A stretch of 64,000 bases of DNA from Bryoerythrophyllum caledonicum (taxonomy: Eukaryota; Streptophyta; Bryopsida; Pottiales; Pottiaceae), in the NCBI GenBank assembly GCA_963971425.1, contig OZ020524.1, positions 14,511,845-14,575,844 of the forward strand. Direction: 5' to 3'. Shown here piece after piece: positions 15,198 through 27,226 of this stretch; the stretch's first letter is position 1, and each line of letters opens with the position of its first letter. The translations under genes were made by a program, and so were the position numbers. The notes beneath the pieces are model-generated. The model worked only from the letters and a program-made list of their open reading frames with translations, did not search any database and had not been told where the DNA came from.

Positions 15198-15897
15198 AGA
15201 TCATGTGTCGGATAGTTTTCTAGTTTCGTAGAACACATGTTCGTCTGTCTACAGGGCTTCAGTTCTATAGCAGTTTTGTTCGTTGCAGTTTTTGCGGATC
15301 GGCTTTTGTTCGAACATGGACTTAGGGCCGGCTTTTGTGAGAAAACAAGTTCTGAATTGTGTTTGTAAATACGGACCATAATGCAAATGTCTTTCTTTGG
15401 GATGGCTCTCATTTGTCGATGTTGCATGATGTCTTTGTTTCTGTCCCCCTCACTTTGCTTGTTGCAGTGCTAGATTAGTTCTGTGTTTGCCTTGTAGGAT
15501 TCAAGTTTTGATTCTTTACATTGTTCTTGGTCCAGCATTCTGTAAGGAGATCGTGGTTTTTTAATTGCAGTTTTGTAATCGTCTGTTGTATGTATGCCGC
15601 AATGTTTGTATACTAGTTGGTTGGTATTCTGTCAGTTTAAAGTCTGTAAGATTTCTGTCTTTAATCTTCATACTTCACTTTTTTTATTTACTTTAATTCA
15701 TTACAATAAATTAAAGGGCTGAAAAATTAGTCCCCTCCAATTATAAGTAATGATATGGACCCTGAAAACAAGTAGAATTAGAAAATTAGGTAATGGTAGG
15801 GTGCATTTAATTAGTCCAGGCCAGCTAAATACCCCCTAATTAATTCCCCTTGGCCGCACGTGATGTCATAACCTCCCTAAAAGTCACCCCCCCGGGG
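15198..15897 (+). other. 3' flank of the accessory gene and right subterminal region of T1
   Basis: T-rich sequence downstream of 15192, followed by the AT-rich right end of T1. No further gene is seen. Confidence 0.5.
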
Positions 15898-16510
15898 ACA
15901 TAATCTCTTTTTGAGGTCATACTAAACACCTTCAACAAACTTCGACCACCTTTATGGCAACTTTTTGCACTACGGGCCGTGAATTTATTATGTTAACTTG
16001 AAAAGGATCATGTTAGGCACATGTGCACCAAATTTTAGAAGTAGAAGAGGTGTAGAAGATGTCCTAAAAAATCCTGCAATGCAACTATGTGCTAAGAATC
16101 AACATTACACTTTATATTTTGCATGTATCATATCCTTCTCAAATTTTTGAAATTCACAAATCCGTACGGTAGATGCAAAGATCTCAATTTCTTTTCCAGG
16201 AGGGCATTTTCTTTCTTTTGAATGGACAAAAACTCGAATTTCTGTTGAATTTAGAAGTTGTTAAAGTTTAGTGACAGTATTTGTGATATGTCACACTAAA
16301 CTGCTACACTATTTGTATATGTAAGTGAAAATTAATTTGTAACTTTTGAACCGTAAGTCGGAATTCTACGAAACTTGTGTCTACGCAAAGCTAATCAAAA
16401 GTCGTCCATTCAATAAAAAATCTTAGAAAATAATGCCTAGAATCGAGAACGTGGTACCTTACCCAAACTCAAAATGTCCCCCGAGGGGACTTTGGTCCTT
16501 TAGGGGTTAA

Positions 16511-19388
16511 AGAGATCCCTGCAAATGCATGCAAAGTGCAACGTATCACGGTGCTAAGCAATGGCCAAATTCTGCAGAGTGGCAAAATGTCTACCCTACT
16601 AGTCCAAACTGAGATTACATTTTGTAATTTAATGTAGATCAATTGGAAGGCATGTGTTGTAGATGTAAAATAAGGCAAACACTCAAATCATTTATGGTTG
16701 TGAAATGTAAGAATCTCATTTAAGGCCTTTTTAAAACTCCCTAAGATATCACAGTTATGTTTTTGAAACAATAACTTAAAAACTAATGCTTATAATGCCA
16801 CCACATATCCATAAATAATAATCTTGGTGTATAACATTAGAAGAACACTTCCAGTTTTTAATACAAGTTTTGACAACACGGATTGAGAGATTATAGCATC
16901 TAAGCCAAGTTTAACCCCTAAACAATATTAGTTTCTTAGGGGGCTATTTGAGTTTCACTTGAGTCCCTCGATCTCAAATTTTGGCATGATTTTCTTAGAT
17001 TTTTTTATTGAATGGGAAATTTTTTATTAGCTTTCCGTCGGCATAATTTTTGTAGAAATCCGACTTTCTATTCAAAAGGTACAAATAATTTTTTGGTACC
17101 ATATAAAAATATTGCAGCAATTTAGTGTGACATAAAACAAATAGTGTAGAATTTTTTTAATTAATTATGAATTCAATAGAAATTTGATTTTTGGTCCATT
17201 TTTATTAAAAAAAATCTGCTTGGAAAGGAAATGGAAATATTTGCATCCATTGTATAAAGTTTTTATTTTCTAAAATATGAAGAGGATATGATATATGCAA
17301 AACTTGTTAATGTATTGTTTATTTTTTAAAAAAAAAATTTTGACACACACAAGTCGCTATATGGGCAAGTATTGTTTATTTTCACCACATAGTTGCATTG
17401 CAGGATTTTCAAGGACATCTTCTACTCCTCTTCTATTCTAAAATTTGTTGCACATGTGCCCAACATGATCCGTTTAACCCTTAAAGGACGGAGCCTATGA
17501 CCGTGGAATCAACCCCAATTTCCATTTTGCTATGTGCACTGATTTTTCATCGAATACTAGTGGATTTTTTTTTATTTCATTTTTTAGAGATGAGGTCACA
17601 ATTGGAAAAGTTGATGAGATGATAGATCTACGCAATGGTTATTTCATTTTTCAGAGATGGAAAATTTGGTTTTCAATCCAAGCGATGCACTAAACTTATG
17701 ATTTCTTAATCTAGTAATTTCTAAAAATAAAATTGCATTATCTCTGAGAGAAAAAATGTCTATTTCTGCCTAACAATAGGAGCTACATTAGCACACTGCT
17801 TAGAAACTTTGACTCGTCTTGGGTGAAAGTTTTGCCCTATAGAAAATTTATATATGCATCTACTTCATCCTTAAATGCCATTTGGGAACCGTATGTACAG
17901 TACAGGCATGTAGTGTACTCTGTAAAATCCAAAAAATATATTAAAGTTCTACAATACTCACACCTTTGGATTGAAGGTTCTTCAACTAACATGTTTTAGT
18001 TAGCTGTCATTGCAAAATCTATACTTTATCATGTTCAAATACGACTCGTTGTAGAACACTGCAGCCACTAGTGGCACCTTCTAGCATTTGCAGGTTAATC
18101 CTTTAAGGCAAATCGACCATATATGGGTCGATTCTGGACAAAAACCTTTACAAAAGTGCTATAGGCCACCTCAAAGGAAATTATTGACCGTGATTTAGAG
18201 GTGGAGGAAGATAGGCATCTTTTGAGACCATCGCCACCCCAATCGTTGCAAGCATCGACGAGCTACAATGATTTATGTGAAACAAGTTCATAGATTTTTG
18301 TTCTAAAGTGTAACCATTGCGTAGAATGGAGTCCATACATATGGCGACACAAAGTTTCACGGTTTTAGCTAGAGTGGTGACACAATTTTTTTTGGAGACC
18401 ATACATGTGGCGACACAAAGTTTCTCCTGAAGCCATACAAAATCAAATTTTCTCCATAAATATATATTTTTGGAGAATCCATCTCCATAAACATAGATTT
18501 GTACATCCTTTTTGGCAACATGATGGAGTCCTTGGTATTCACTAGTAGCAATATGGCGATGTGGAAACAGCCACCAATGCAAATTTGGCGATATGAAATC
18601 ATAATTTTCCCATTTTTTTGGGAATTTTTTTCGCCATTTGGCTTCAAATCACCAAAAAACAAGCCTTGTTGTGGAATGTGTGGCCGCTTGCAAACAACTG
18701 CGTTGCTTCAGTGGTTGTTCGTCTAAACGTTTGTTGTGATAGGATTTTAGAGTCCCTCTAGATGGGTTTGTTCACCTGAAATCTCGCCATTAATTGTACA
18801 TGATGAATCCCTAAAGGACCAAGGGCATTTTAGAGGAATCTCTACTCCATGGTTTAAAACTCCCAAGATGAATTTTTTGAGAATGTAACCATAGGATCTT
18901 CTTCTATACTTATATGAGATGATGTGTTGAAAATTTTGTGAATTTAAACTGTACGGATTGTGAGAAAAGTTGTCCCCAAAACGGACATCTCCTTATGGTA
19001 CATCCCCACAACCTTTTATGTCAAACCATCTTTTGAGGTATCACATCTGATGAAGCTTCCGAAACGAAAAAGGTACAATCCAGAAAGTCAGCTCCTCGAG
19101 AAAAGTAAAAGCTGGTTAATAAAGCTCCGAAAACGAAAAAGGTAAACTGCAGAAAGTCAGCTCGTCGAGAAAAGTAAAAGTTGAAAAACCGTAAAGACCG
19201 AGTCCACGTGGTGTCAGCGCGATGAGCGTCGGGAACGACTACTTTGGCTCCATGTTCTACACCCGCCAACGCCCAAGTATCTCCCATATATCTCACGGAT
19301 ATCACCAGCTCCAGTCGTGATTACCTTAGTAATACCTGGATATCACGCCAGTATCGAGGAATAGTCACTACACTAGCCACTGAATATA
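16511..19388. repeat. fragmented R1-family sequence, no gene
   Basis: The stretch 17000-17470 is an inverted, diverged copy of the R1 interior found at about 15990-16420. R1-like ends occur at 17466 (TTAACCCTTAAAGGAC) and 18806 (AATCCCTAAAGGACCAAGG). A tandem duplication with a period of about 72 lies at 19050-19185 (unit contains ACGAAAAAGGTA and GAGAAAAGTAAAAG). No coding region is supported. Confidence 0.6.
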
Positions 19389-19741
19389 GTGTGGACTCAT
19401 TGGTAATGTGGGTGAAAAATGATGTGGACCACATCCATTTGAGTTTTGGAACACAATTGATGTGGACACATTTCAACATGTGTCATGCCATTCTTTTGCC
19501 ACCTCACCCCCACTCACTACCAAATATCTTCCACTCCTTTGTTGCTTGCCGCCACCTCTTCATAATGCACATTAATTTTGTGTCAACAATTTTGAAGCAT
19601 CCCGTAGTATTTTCCGAGGGACATGATTTGATGTGGATTGAGAATTGAGGTGGACCACTATAATATGCGTGTACTGGAATTAGTGTAGGTATTTTGAAAT
19701 AGTTTGGTCCACATTGTGTGCACTGTTTGGTGTAATCGAAC
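19389..19741 (+). repeat. dispersed repeat U1, copy 2
   Basis: Second copy of the sequence at 5999-6345, sharing GGTGAAAAATGATGTGGACC and the following 300 bases with moderate divergence. It abuts a TA-flanked MITE at 19744. Confidence 0.75.
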
Positions 19742-19743
19742 TA

Positions 19744-19962
19744 CGCTCATTTTGGTATTTAGTGTAATGCACAATAAATGACATGTAAATGCTCTAAATT
19801 TTTACTTTTGATGAAGATTATTTTACTAAGAGCACAACAATTCACACTACTCAAGGACGGAGATTATTGTAGACATAGTTGGTCAAAATATTCATCAAGA
19901 GTAAAAGCTTATAGCATTTACAAATCATTTATTGTTTATAATACTAAATACCAAAATTAGTG
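19744..19962 (+). mobile_element. TA-flanked palindromic MITE M1, copy 1
   Basis: 219 bp between TA dinucleotides. The long inverted arms read TTTTGGTATTTAGTGTAATG and its inverse. The interior TAAGAGCACAACAAT is shared with the copies at 39143-39359 and 39518-39734. This is the most diverged of the three. The TA duplication fits the Tc1/mariner superfamily. Confidence 0.8.
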
Positions 19963-20116
19963 TAGTGGTCATGAGCGACCAGCCACGTCTATCCACCTAA
20001 GTGTTATCGAGATGTCATACCAGCATCACCGTAGTTTCTTACTGGAATATTACCCAAGAAGCTCATGCGGATATGAAAGCCACAAGGATAGGAATGGTCA
20101 CCAGCCTTTCCTTCAC

Positions 20117-21237
20117 TAACCCCTGAAAGCCCAAGGCATTTTTCCTCATGAAACACTCCAAAACTGCCATCATCAACAAGTGGTAACGAAATCTATCATT
20201 AAAGTCTAATTTTAGACGGTTAACATCACAATCTTAAAATAGACATATATATGAACTTACAATTTAAATTTGGTTGCAATCCACCGCACCGATGTATAGA
20301 TTATAGCGTTTGAAGTGCAAAGAAAAGTATTTTTCCCCCCTTGCCCGGCAAGGTCAGCCTAGTTTGACTAGGCATATCTTCTAGTTTTTACATTGAAATG
20401 TGATCAAATCTTTTACCAATATGACTTATATGTTGTTAGCTATTTGTGTGCAAAATTTGAGGTCAATTCGAGGGGTAATAGATATAGAAATATATACTTT
20501 AGTGAAAGGGGGTACAAAATGATGACAATTACTACATAAGTGATATGAAATTGTTTGTTTCATACAAGTTGCATTTGAGAATCCCAATGATGGAAACTTT
20601 CAATTGATTTTGTCACTAATTTTAGAAAAGAAACGACTAAAATTAGTAAAATCCATAATTTTCATGAATATATGGAATAAATAAAGCATTATGGAAAAGG
20701 GCAGTGCTCGAAATTGGATGGCCAAATTGTCCCGCTGTTGACAGCCCTCACAGTTGGAAGGGAAAAAAATATAAAAAAATATTTAAAAATAAAAAAATAA
20801 AAAAATCTCGGCAGGCCCGCTTCCGGCACGGGATGCTGGCAGGCCAGTTGACCGTTGTTTATTTGCTGTTTTTAAAAAATTAGTTTAACAACTATTTTAA
20901 TAATTTTCAAAGCTTTTTCCACTTGGACTTTGTGCATAGAAGTTTGGACTCCTTTCCTTGCCCTTTCTGTCCCAATATTCTACCTCATTTTTCTCCTCAA
21001 ATTGCATTGGTTGACATGGTTGCCCCTATAGTCCAGACTCCCCATTTTGACCTTCGAAGGCTAATAACTTTTGAACCAAAAGTCCAAAATCGTATTTGAA
21101 AAATTCCCTATATAGATTTCATCAAGGACAATGTAGTGTAAAATTTTCATAAGAATCGGAGTGTTTTTTCCACTCAAAGGTACATGCCCAAAATCCTAAA
21201 CGTACACCCCACGTACACTTGGGCTCTTAGGGGCTAA
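20117..21237 (+). mobile_element. R1-like TIR element, copy C
   Basis: Left end CTAACCCCTGAAAGCCCAAG and right end CTTGGGCTCTTAGGGGCTAA are inverted repeats of each other with CTAA on both flanks. A variant landmark (CCGCACCGATGTATAGATTATA) is at about 20283. The interior holds an AT-rich run (20760-20810) next to a GC-rich palindromic patch. There is no coding sequence. Confidence 0.7.
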
Positions 21238-21302
21238 GTAAACGCACACAACGACCATATGGGGCTTCATCTCCCAAATATGTCCAAGTTGGGCTCGTCA
21301 AG

Positions 21303-21575
21303 CCCACACCAATTTCATGGTAAAATCTGATATGGTTCCTAACCAAACCATTTGGTTACCTTCTTCTGATTTACCTTTTAAGCCATATTATTACCACAAT
21401 GTCTCCATTGCGTTCCCATATTGTTCCCCACCGTGTTCCCTAATGCATCCCCTATTTCCAACGCGTACCCGGTTTCCAAAGAGTTCCCAAGGCGTTACAC
21501 TGGGAACCAATTTATGCATTTAAAATTTTATCCAAATTTACCTTTTGTTTAGAGGGGCCCACCACCAATGTTGGG
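21303..21575 (+). repeat. TTCCCAA-rich repeat, copy 1
   Basis: Contains AACCAAACCATTTG followed by irregularly spaced GTTCCC units and GGGGCCCACCA. The inverse arrangement is found at 31690-31985, so the two are copies in opposite orientation. Confidence 0.65.
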
Positions 21576-21679
21576 GCCGCAACGCAGGCTCATCCGCACA
21601 CATACTGCAAGAACTTCTAGAAACAGTGGTCCAGTTCACTCGCAATTGGCGACCGGTATGACTCTGTCGCCACGCTTGA

Positions 21680-21770
21680 TCACCTGAGTATCACCCAGAT
21701 ATTACGCCACTATCACAGGAGTATCGCCCGTGTATCACACCAGTGTCACCTGAGTTTCTCACTCGAGTAA
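21680..21770 (+). repeat. degenerate 12-13 bp minisatellite (GTATCAC units)
   Basis: Successive variants of GAGTATCACCC, such as GTATCACCCAG, ACTATCACAGGA, GTATCGCCCGT and GTATCACACCA, lie about 560 bases before the CNGC start codon. Related units occur at about 19270-19370. Confidence 0.55.
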
Positions 21771-22335
21771 AACGCGTGGTTCCATGGTTTCCTGCAGAAG
21801 ATTTCGGTCTGCAGCTGCAGCTGCGGCGCTGTTACCGACGACGATGCGGGTGCCAACTTCGAAAACGCGCGCGATCTTGGTCGATGTCGTCTGTCTGACT
21901 GACTGGCTCATCGTGTTTAGGCTGCTGCTACGAGGTGGTCCGTAGCGTCTGCAAGTTACCAGTTGTTTCAGGTTGCAGCTGGAGCCTCTGGATCTCGCTG
22001 TAGTTCCCTTTGGGATTCCTCCTGGGAATGCGTGTGCGGAACTGAGTTGGTGAATAATATCCACACTGCGCGGCTGGCGAGGCGCCGCAGTTGGCAGGCA
22101 GACCCAAGTTCGTCGATCGCCTGCAGGCTGCTGCAGTGGTACCAACTTGCTTGCAGGTGTCTAGCTTTTTCTGATCGATCAGGTTCGGATGATTTCGTCT
22201 GAGATTCGGAGGATGGGGTTGGTTGCGCAGAGTTAGTCGACATTGTGGCCTGCGCGAATGTCGTGGGATGAGCAGGGACTTGGGAGTGTGGTCCAGCAGC
22301 ATTAAATGCGTGGCTGGACGTCGAGGGTGTTGACG

Positions 22336-25300
22336 ATGGATGGCCAGCCCAAGAGATTCGTCAGGTGAATGTCGGTTGAGGAGTGTCGTGCAGGTCTCCG
22401 GTTGAGGTTGATTGTCGGAGACAGAGAGATGGAAGCTACCTGATTTCATTTTGGTTTGGATTCGTCTAGCTTTCTGATTGTTACAGGTAGAGAGAGAAAG
22501 ACGGAGAGTTGATGTTTCTGGTGTTTTGATTGTTTGTTCAGGTTTCGGTCGGACCTGGACTCCACGGACGGGTACAACTCCGACACGGATGTGCCCCTGA
22601 CGAGCAGCACGCAGGCGCAGTACTCGCGCGGATCCGCGGTGCGGCGGGGGCTGGAGAAGGGCACTTCCGGGATCTTCCGCTCGCTGAAGCTCAAAGGTGG
22701 GAGCTCGGGGTCCCAGGTGTATGACGACAACGTTGACCCGAAGCCGGGGAGGAGCAAGACGTATCTGGACCCGACGAGCCTGAAGCTGCAGCGATGGAAC
22801 ACGTTCTTCGTGTCGACTTGTCTCGTGGCCGTGTTCTTGGACCCGCTCTTCTACTATCTGCCGTACGTGGACGACGAGCGCAACTGCGTGGCCATCTCGG
22901 CGGGGCTCAAAAAGTCCGTCACCGTGTTTCGGACCATCACGGATTTCTTCTACATTGTCCACATGTTTTTGCAGTTCCGGACGGCGTACATCGCCCCTTC
23001 GTCCCGCGTGTTCGGCCGCGGGGAGCTCGTCACGGATCCTAAGAAGATCGCCGCGCGCTACCTCCGGAAGGACTTCTGGGTCGACCTCGTCGCCGTCTTG
23101 CCCGTGCCTCAGGTGATCATTGCTCTCTCGCCACCTGCTGTTGTAGGGTTTCGAAGTTGCTCCTTGACTTCCCTTTGTTTAAGGGTTTCCTCTTTATGAG
23201 TTTTCCTCCCCATAGTTGCAAAAACACTGGGTTTATTAGTTTTCCTCCCCATTTTGGTTTCATTGGGGTTGATCAATGGAAGTACACATGGTATTGCAGA
23301 ATCTAGACAAGACGACTGCCAACTTATTGACCGACCGAAACGGAAACCCTAATCCAACGAAACGCAGTTCATGCTCAGACATCCTTCATGTTTTCTCCTG
23401 CTGCTCCCTTTGATTCAGTACGTGTTCCACTTGATTCTGACCTGCTGCTTATTTCACATTATTCTCTTGCAGATCATGATCTGGGTGGTGATTCCGAACC
23501 TGACGACCAACACGCCCTCAATCGACACGAAGAACACGCTCCGCTTCATCGTCTTCCTGCAGTACCTGCCTCGTCTCTTTCGCCTGTTCCCCTTGACATC
23601 TAAGATCATCAACACAACCGGCGTGCTCATGGAGACCGCCTGGGCCGGCGCCGCCTTCAACCTCCTGCTCTACATGCTCGCCAGCCATGTAAGCATTTCG
23701 CCAAGTCCCTGGGAATCCCATCTTTCTAACTTCTAGTATAGTCTTATCAGAAGAGGAAAGGAAACTCTCTTTCAAGACAAGCTAAAACAAGCGTTAATCT
23801 AAAAAAACCCCAACGTTAGATGAAGCTTTTCCTTAGCTAGTCCTCTCTGTTAACGATGTCCTAGTTTCTGAAAGCAAGAGGGAACCAACTACAATACTCA
23901 TGTTTTGGCACATTGAAATATTCGGGTTGAAAACATAGCTAATGTTCACAATTCATGATGAAGTTCTGCCATTTCTTATATAGGGTTTGTGCTCTTCCAA
24001 ACATCTAACACACTGGGAACCAACTACATTACTCATGTCAAACATGCATCTAATACACTGTAATCCAAGGTTTGAAAACTTAGCTAGTCTTTATTATTCA
24101 CAAGTTTCCTTGATGTGAAGTTTGTGCTCTTCCAAATCAGGAGGGAACCAACTACACTACTCATACCAAGCATGTCTCAACTAGTCTTTGCTAAATTCAT
24201 GGGATTCTTTGATGCTCTAGGTTTGTTTGGAAACACAAGATCACTTGAGACACTGATGGACCTTGATTGTTTGTAGGTTGTGGGCGCATGTTGGTACATT
24301 TTGGCGGTGGAGCGGCAGTACAAGTGCTGGTCGGGGGTGTGCGCCGCGGAGGGTCCCCTAGGGTGCCAGAAGGTGTTCCTAGACTGCATCTCGTTGCAGG
24401 CGCCGAACCCGGCGCGCGACGCCTGGCTCAACGTCACGGTAGAGAAAGCCAACTGCAGCAGCCAGAGCTTCAAGTATGGCATCTACCAGAACGCCATCGA
24501 GAACAACATCACGTCGGAGGTGTTCCTCACGCGCTACTTCTACAGCTTGTGGCTCGGCTTGCTCGCTCTCAGGTACCGTGACTAGTCCTGGCTCTTGATT
24601 GAAACCACCAGTCACAGGTGGTTGATGTTTAACATCATGCGTGTTTCTGTTGCTGCAGTTCGTTGACGCAGACACTGAATGTGAGCACATACGGGTGGGA
24701 GATCATCTTCGACATCCTCATCATCATTGCAGGCCTGCTACTCTTCGCGTTCCTGATCGGCAACATGCAAGTACGAGTTGAATCATCTCAGATTCTCTTA
24801 CTAATAGAGTTTCTCACCCAAACACTCATGATACGATACCAGTGTCTTTTGTGACTGCATTCAGATTTGATTGACCGAATGATTCATTCCTTTTGGTTTT
24901 CCCAGACGTACCTGCAATCCCTGACGCTGAGGCTGGAGGAGATGCGCGTGAAGCGGCGAGACTCCGAGCAATGGATGCGGCACCGCAACCTGCCGCACGA
25001 CATCGTGCAGCGGGTGCGGCGCTACGACCAGTACAAGTGGGTGGCCACGCGCGGCGTGAACGAGGAGATGCTGGTGCAGAGCTTGCCGTCGGATCTGCGC
25101 AGGGACATCAAGCGCCATCTCTGTCTCAACCTCGTCCGAAATGTAAGCCTCCAAACAATGAGAAGTCAACGTGCAGGGTAGCTTCTGGTGACTTACGAGT
25201 GGCATTTTCCAGGTGCCGTTCTTCGACCAAATGGACGAAAGTTTGCTGGACGCGATGTGCGAGCGCCTCAAGACGGCGCTCTGCACCGAGGGGACCATCA

Positions 25301-25911
25301 TCCTGCGCGAGGGTGACCCGGTGAACGAGATGCTGTTCATCATCCGCGGCTCGCTGGAGAGCATGACGACCAACGGGGGGCGCTCGGGGTTCTTCAACTA
25401 CGGCGTGCTCAAGGCCGGCGACTTCTGCGGCGAGGAGCTTCTCACGTGGGCGCTGGACCCGAAGCCGCAGAGCCACCTGCCCATCTCCACGCACACCGTC
25501 AAGGCCGTGATGGAGGTGGAGGCCTTCTCCCTCTCCTCGGATGACCTCAAGTTCGTCGCCAGCCAGTTCCGGCGCCTGCACAGCAAGCAGCTGCAGCACA
25601 CGTTCCGCTACTACTCGCACCACTGGCGCACGTGGGCCGCCAGCTTCATCCAGGCGGCGTGGCGCCGGTACCAGCGCCGCAGGCTGGCGGAGCTGCGCCG
25701 CAGCCAGGAGGACCAGTACCTCCAGGAGGCCATGCAGAGCGGCGCCATGCCCAGCGACCGCCACAGTCTGGGCGCTACCATCCTCGCCGGCAAGTTCGCC
25801 AAGAACGCCATGCGCGGCGTGCAGCGCTTGCGGAGCATGCAGGCGGCCGAGCTCGCCAGGATCTCCAACATCCCCAAACCGGCCGAGCCCGACTTCTCCC
25901 TCGACTCGTGA
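22336..25911 (+). CDS. CNGC: plant cyclic-nucleotide-gated cation channel
   Basis: A tetrameric plasma- or endomembrane cation channel subunit involved in Ca2+ signalling. Coding exons are 22336-22364, 22542-23112, 23473-23688, 24277-24572, 24659-24770, 24906-25142 and 25213-25911. They join in frame to 2160 nt, or 719 residues, the family's normal length. The tiny first exon (MDGQPKRFV) was chosen because its AG donor completes the codon before FRSDLDS. Six membrane segments are visible (S1 WNTFFVSTCLVAVFLD through S6 IIFDILIIIAGLLLFAFLIG), then a C-linker and a cyclic-nucleotide-binding domain. The plant CNGC signature is present (GDFCGEELLTW ... VEAFSL), followed by the IQ calmodulin site FIQAAWRRYQRRR. 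The pore helix runs into LTQTL where most plant CNGCs have LGQNL. Exons are strikingly GC-rich against AT-rich introns. Confidence 0.96.
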
Positions 25912-27226
25912 CGCTCGTTAAACCCCTAAACCCTGATTCCTTCAACCCACCGACATTCTTGCAAAGCTGGAATTCTGTTAAGCACAGAGATGAGAAACAC
26001 CTGCACCGACACGGCCATCGGGGCGGCGTTCTGTACCGACACGGTCATAGGGGGATTGTGTACCCATTAATAGTTGATGCACGAGCCGAAGGGCGGTAGG
26101 CATGTTGGCATGCTTATTTGTGTAACTTAGGGGAATGGGTCTGGAGTGGATTGGTAGGTTACTGGAATTGGCCTCGTTGTTTTTCTAATAGACATTGATG
26201 AAATGCATCTGAATCAGTTGACGACACCCATGGGATAACAAGGGACGTCTACTGCATTGTTTGTTTGCTCTCATGAAAGCAGATGCAAGATATATTTGCC
26301 AGATTGTGATGGTAGACCATGGTTCTGTTCTCTTGATGTTGTTCCTTGCTCTGTTTCATTTGTGCTTGCTACCCATGATACTCTCTACTTCTTTATACTA
26401 ATGTACGCATCAGTCAGTTTCGGATACTCCCTGCCAAATTACTTATTTTTTGCAATTCATAGTGATCCGGACACAATGGATTTCATTCGGACACAATGGA
26501 TTTCACCAGGTACTACATGGATATCGCCTAGATATTACATGGGTATGACAAATCCCTTAAATTTTCTAAGAATTTTGGACAGTCTCCATTTGTGAATTAG
26601 TTATGTACGTGACCAACGCGTAGGGTATGGTGACATGTTCACACTTGACATTATACTGTATATGTCACCAAACTAACGTGCCCTTATAACATAAAAAGCT
26701 TAATGATGTGGTGAATTTCTCACCACAGATGCAACTTTCCCCTTACCAATTCAAGGTACATTCACACCTGGACTTTGCTAAGGCAAGCTTTGTGAAATTA
26801 ATGGGAAAAGTTTTTGTCCGTTCCCACCATCGCTCTTTGCTAATCACCGAGCCTAGGTGGTAGGCGATGTGGAGGAGGATAAGACCGGTTTTAGAGGAAT
26901 CTACATTGCATGTAGGAACTAAAGCCTCCCAACTTTTTTGTAAGTTTCAATCTTCTCAAATTGTAGACCTCTCAGGTATCGGGGCGCTCTTACATATGTG
27001 CACTAAAGAACAACCATTAGCTAACAACGGTGCCTCCATACTTCGTGAATGTGCCCTGAACTCTCGGAAAGTAACAATCCTCATCCTCACAAAGTATGAA
27101 TCAGGACTTGCGTTCTCAGAGCATGCATTCTCAGGAGCATCAACTTTTCATCGTGATGAAGTTTGTTTTTCAGCATGAGCTCGTCTTCTCATCTTGAGGA
27201 ACACTTTAGTTCGATGGGCTCATGTA
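25912..27226. other. CNGC 3' UTR and intergenic
   Basis: No gene is supported. A short direct repeat GACACAATGGATTTCA occurs twice near 26470-26505. Reading frames here, for example 26867-27178, have no recognisable domain. Confidence 0.5.

Larger units (their letters stand above)
9057..15897 (+). mobile_element. 6.8-kb TIR DNA transposon T1 with two genes
   Basis: The left end begins GGGGGGTCACTT. The right end, read inward on the other strand, begins GGGGGGGTGACTT. Both ends share ACGTGCGGC about 30 bases in and ATTAATT about 50 bases in. The flanking sequence ACATAATCTC (10-11 bp) is present on both sides as a target-site duplication and occurs once in the intact R1 copy at 30360-30369. 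The right tip carries four extra G bases, so the exact end is uncertain. Inside are a decayed transposase-like gene (9693-14179) and a second gene (14641-15192). The G-rich tips and TSD length would suit a Mutator-like element, but I cannot assign the superfamily. Confidence 0.85.
8828..16510 (+). mobile_element. R1 element copy A, split by transposon T1
   Basis: The left part is 8828-9056 and the right part is 15898-16510. The two parts are colinear with the uninterrupted copy at 30159-30972. The left end reads TTAACCCCTAAATGACCAAG and the right end GACTTTGGTCCTTTAGGGGT then TTAA, which are terminal inverted repeats flanked by TTAA. Removing the insert leaves about 830 bases. TTAA targets are typical of piggyBac and Kolobok elements, but this copy has no transposase, so the superfamily is open. 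Confidence 0.8.

Noticed and set aside
21928..22962. 344-codon minus-strand frame across the CNGC first exons
   Set aside because: It is antisense to GC-rich CNGC exon 2 and low in recognisable protein features, and the plus strand has a full channel model.
25918..25935. Telomere-like CCCTAAA repeat
   Set aside because: Only about two units just after the CNGC stop codon; chance or a telo-box at best.
26867..27178. 103-codon plus-strand frame
   Set aside because: No domain, no splice context and no codon-level signal, between a 3' UTR and a transposon.
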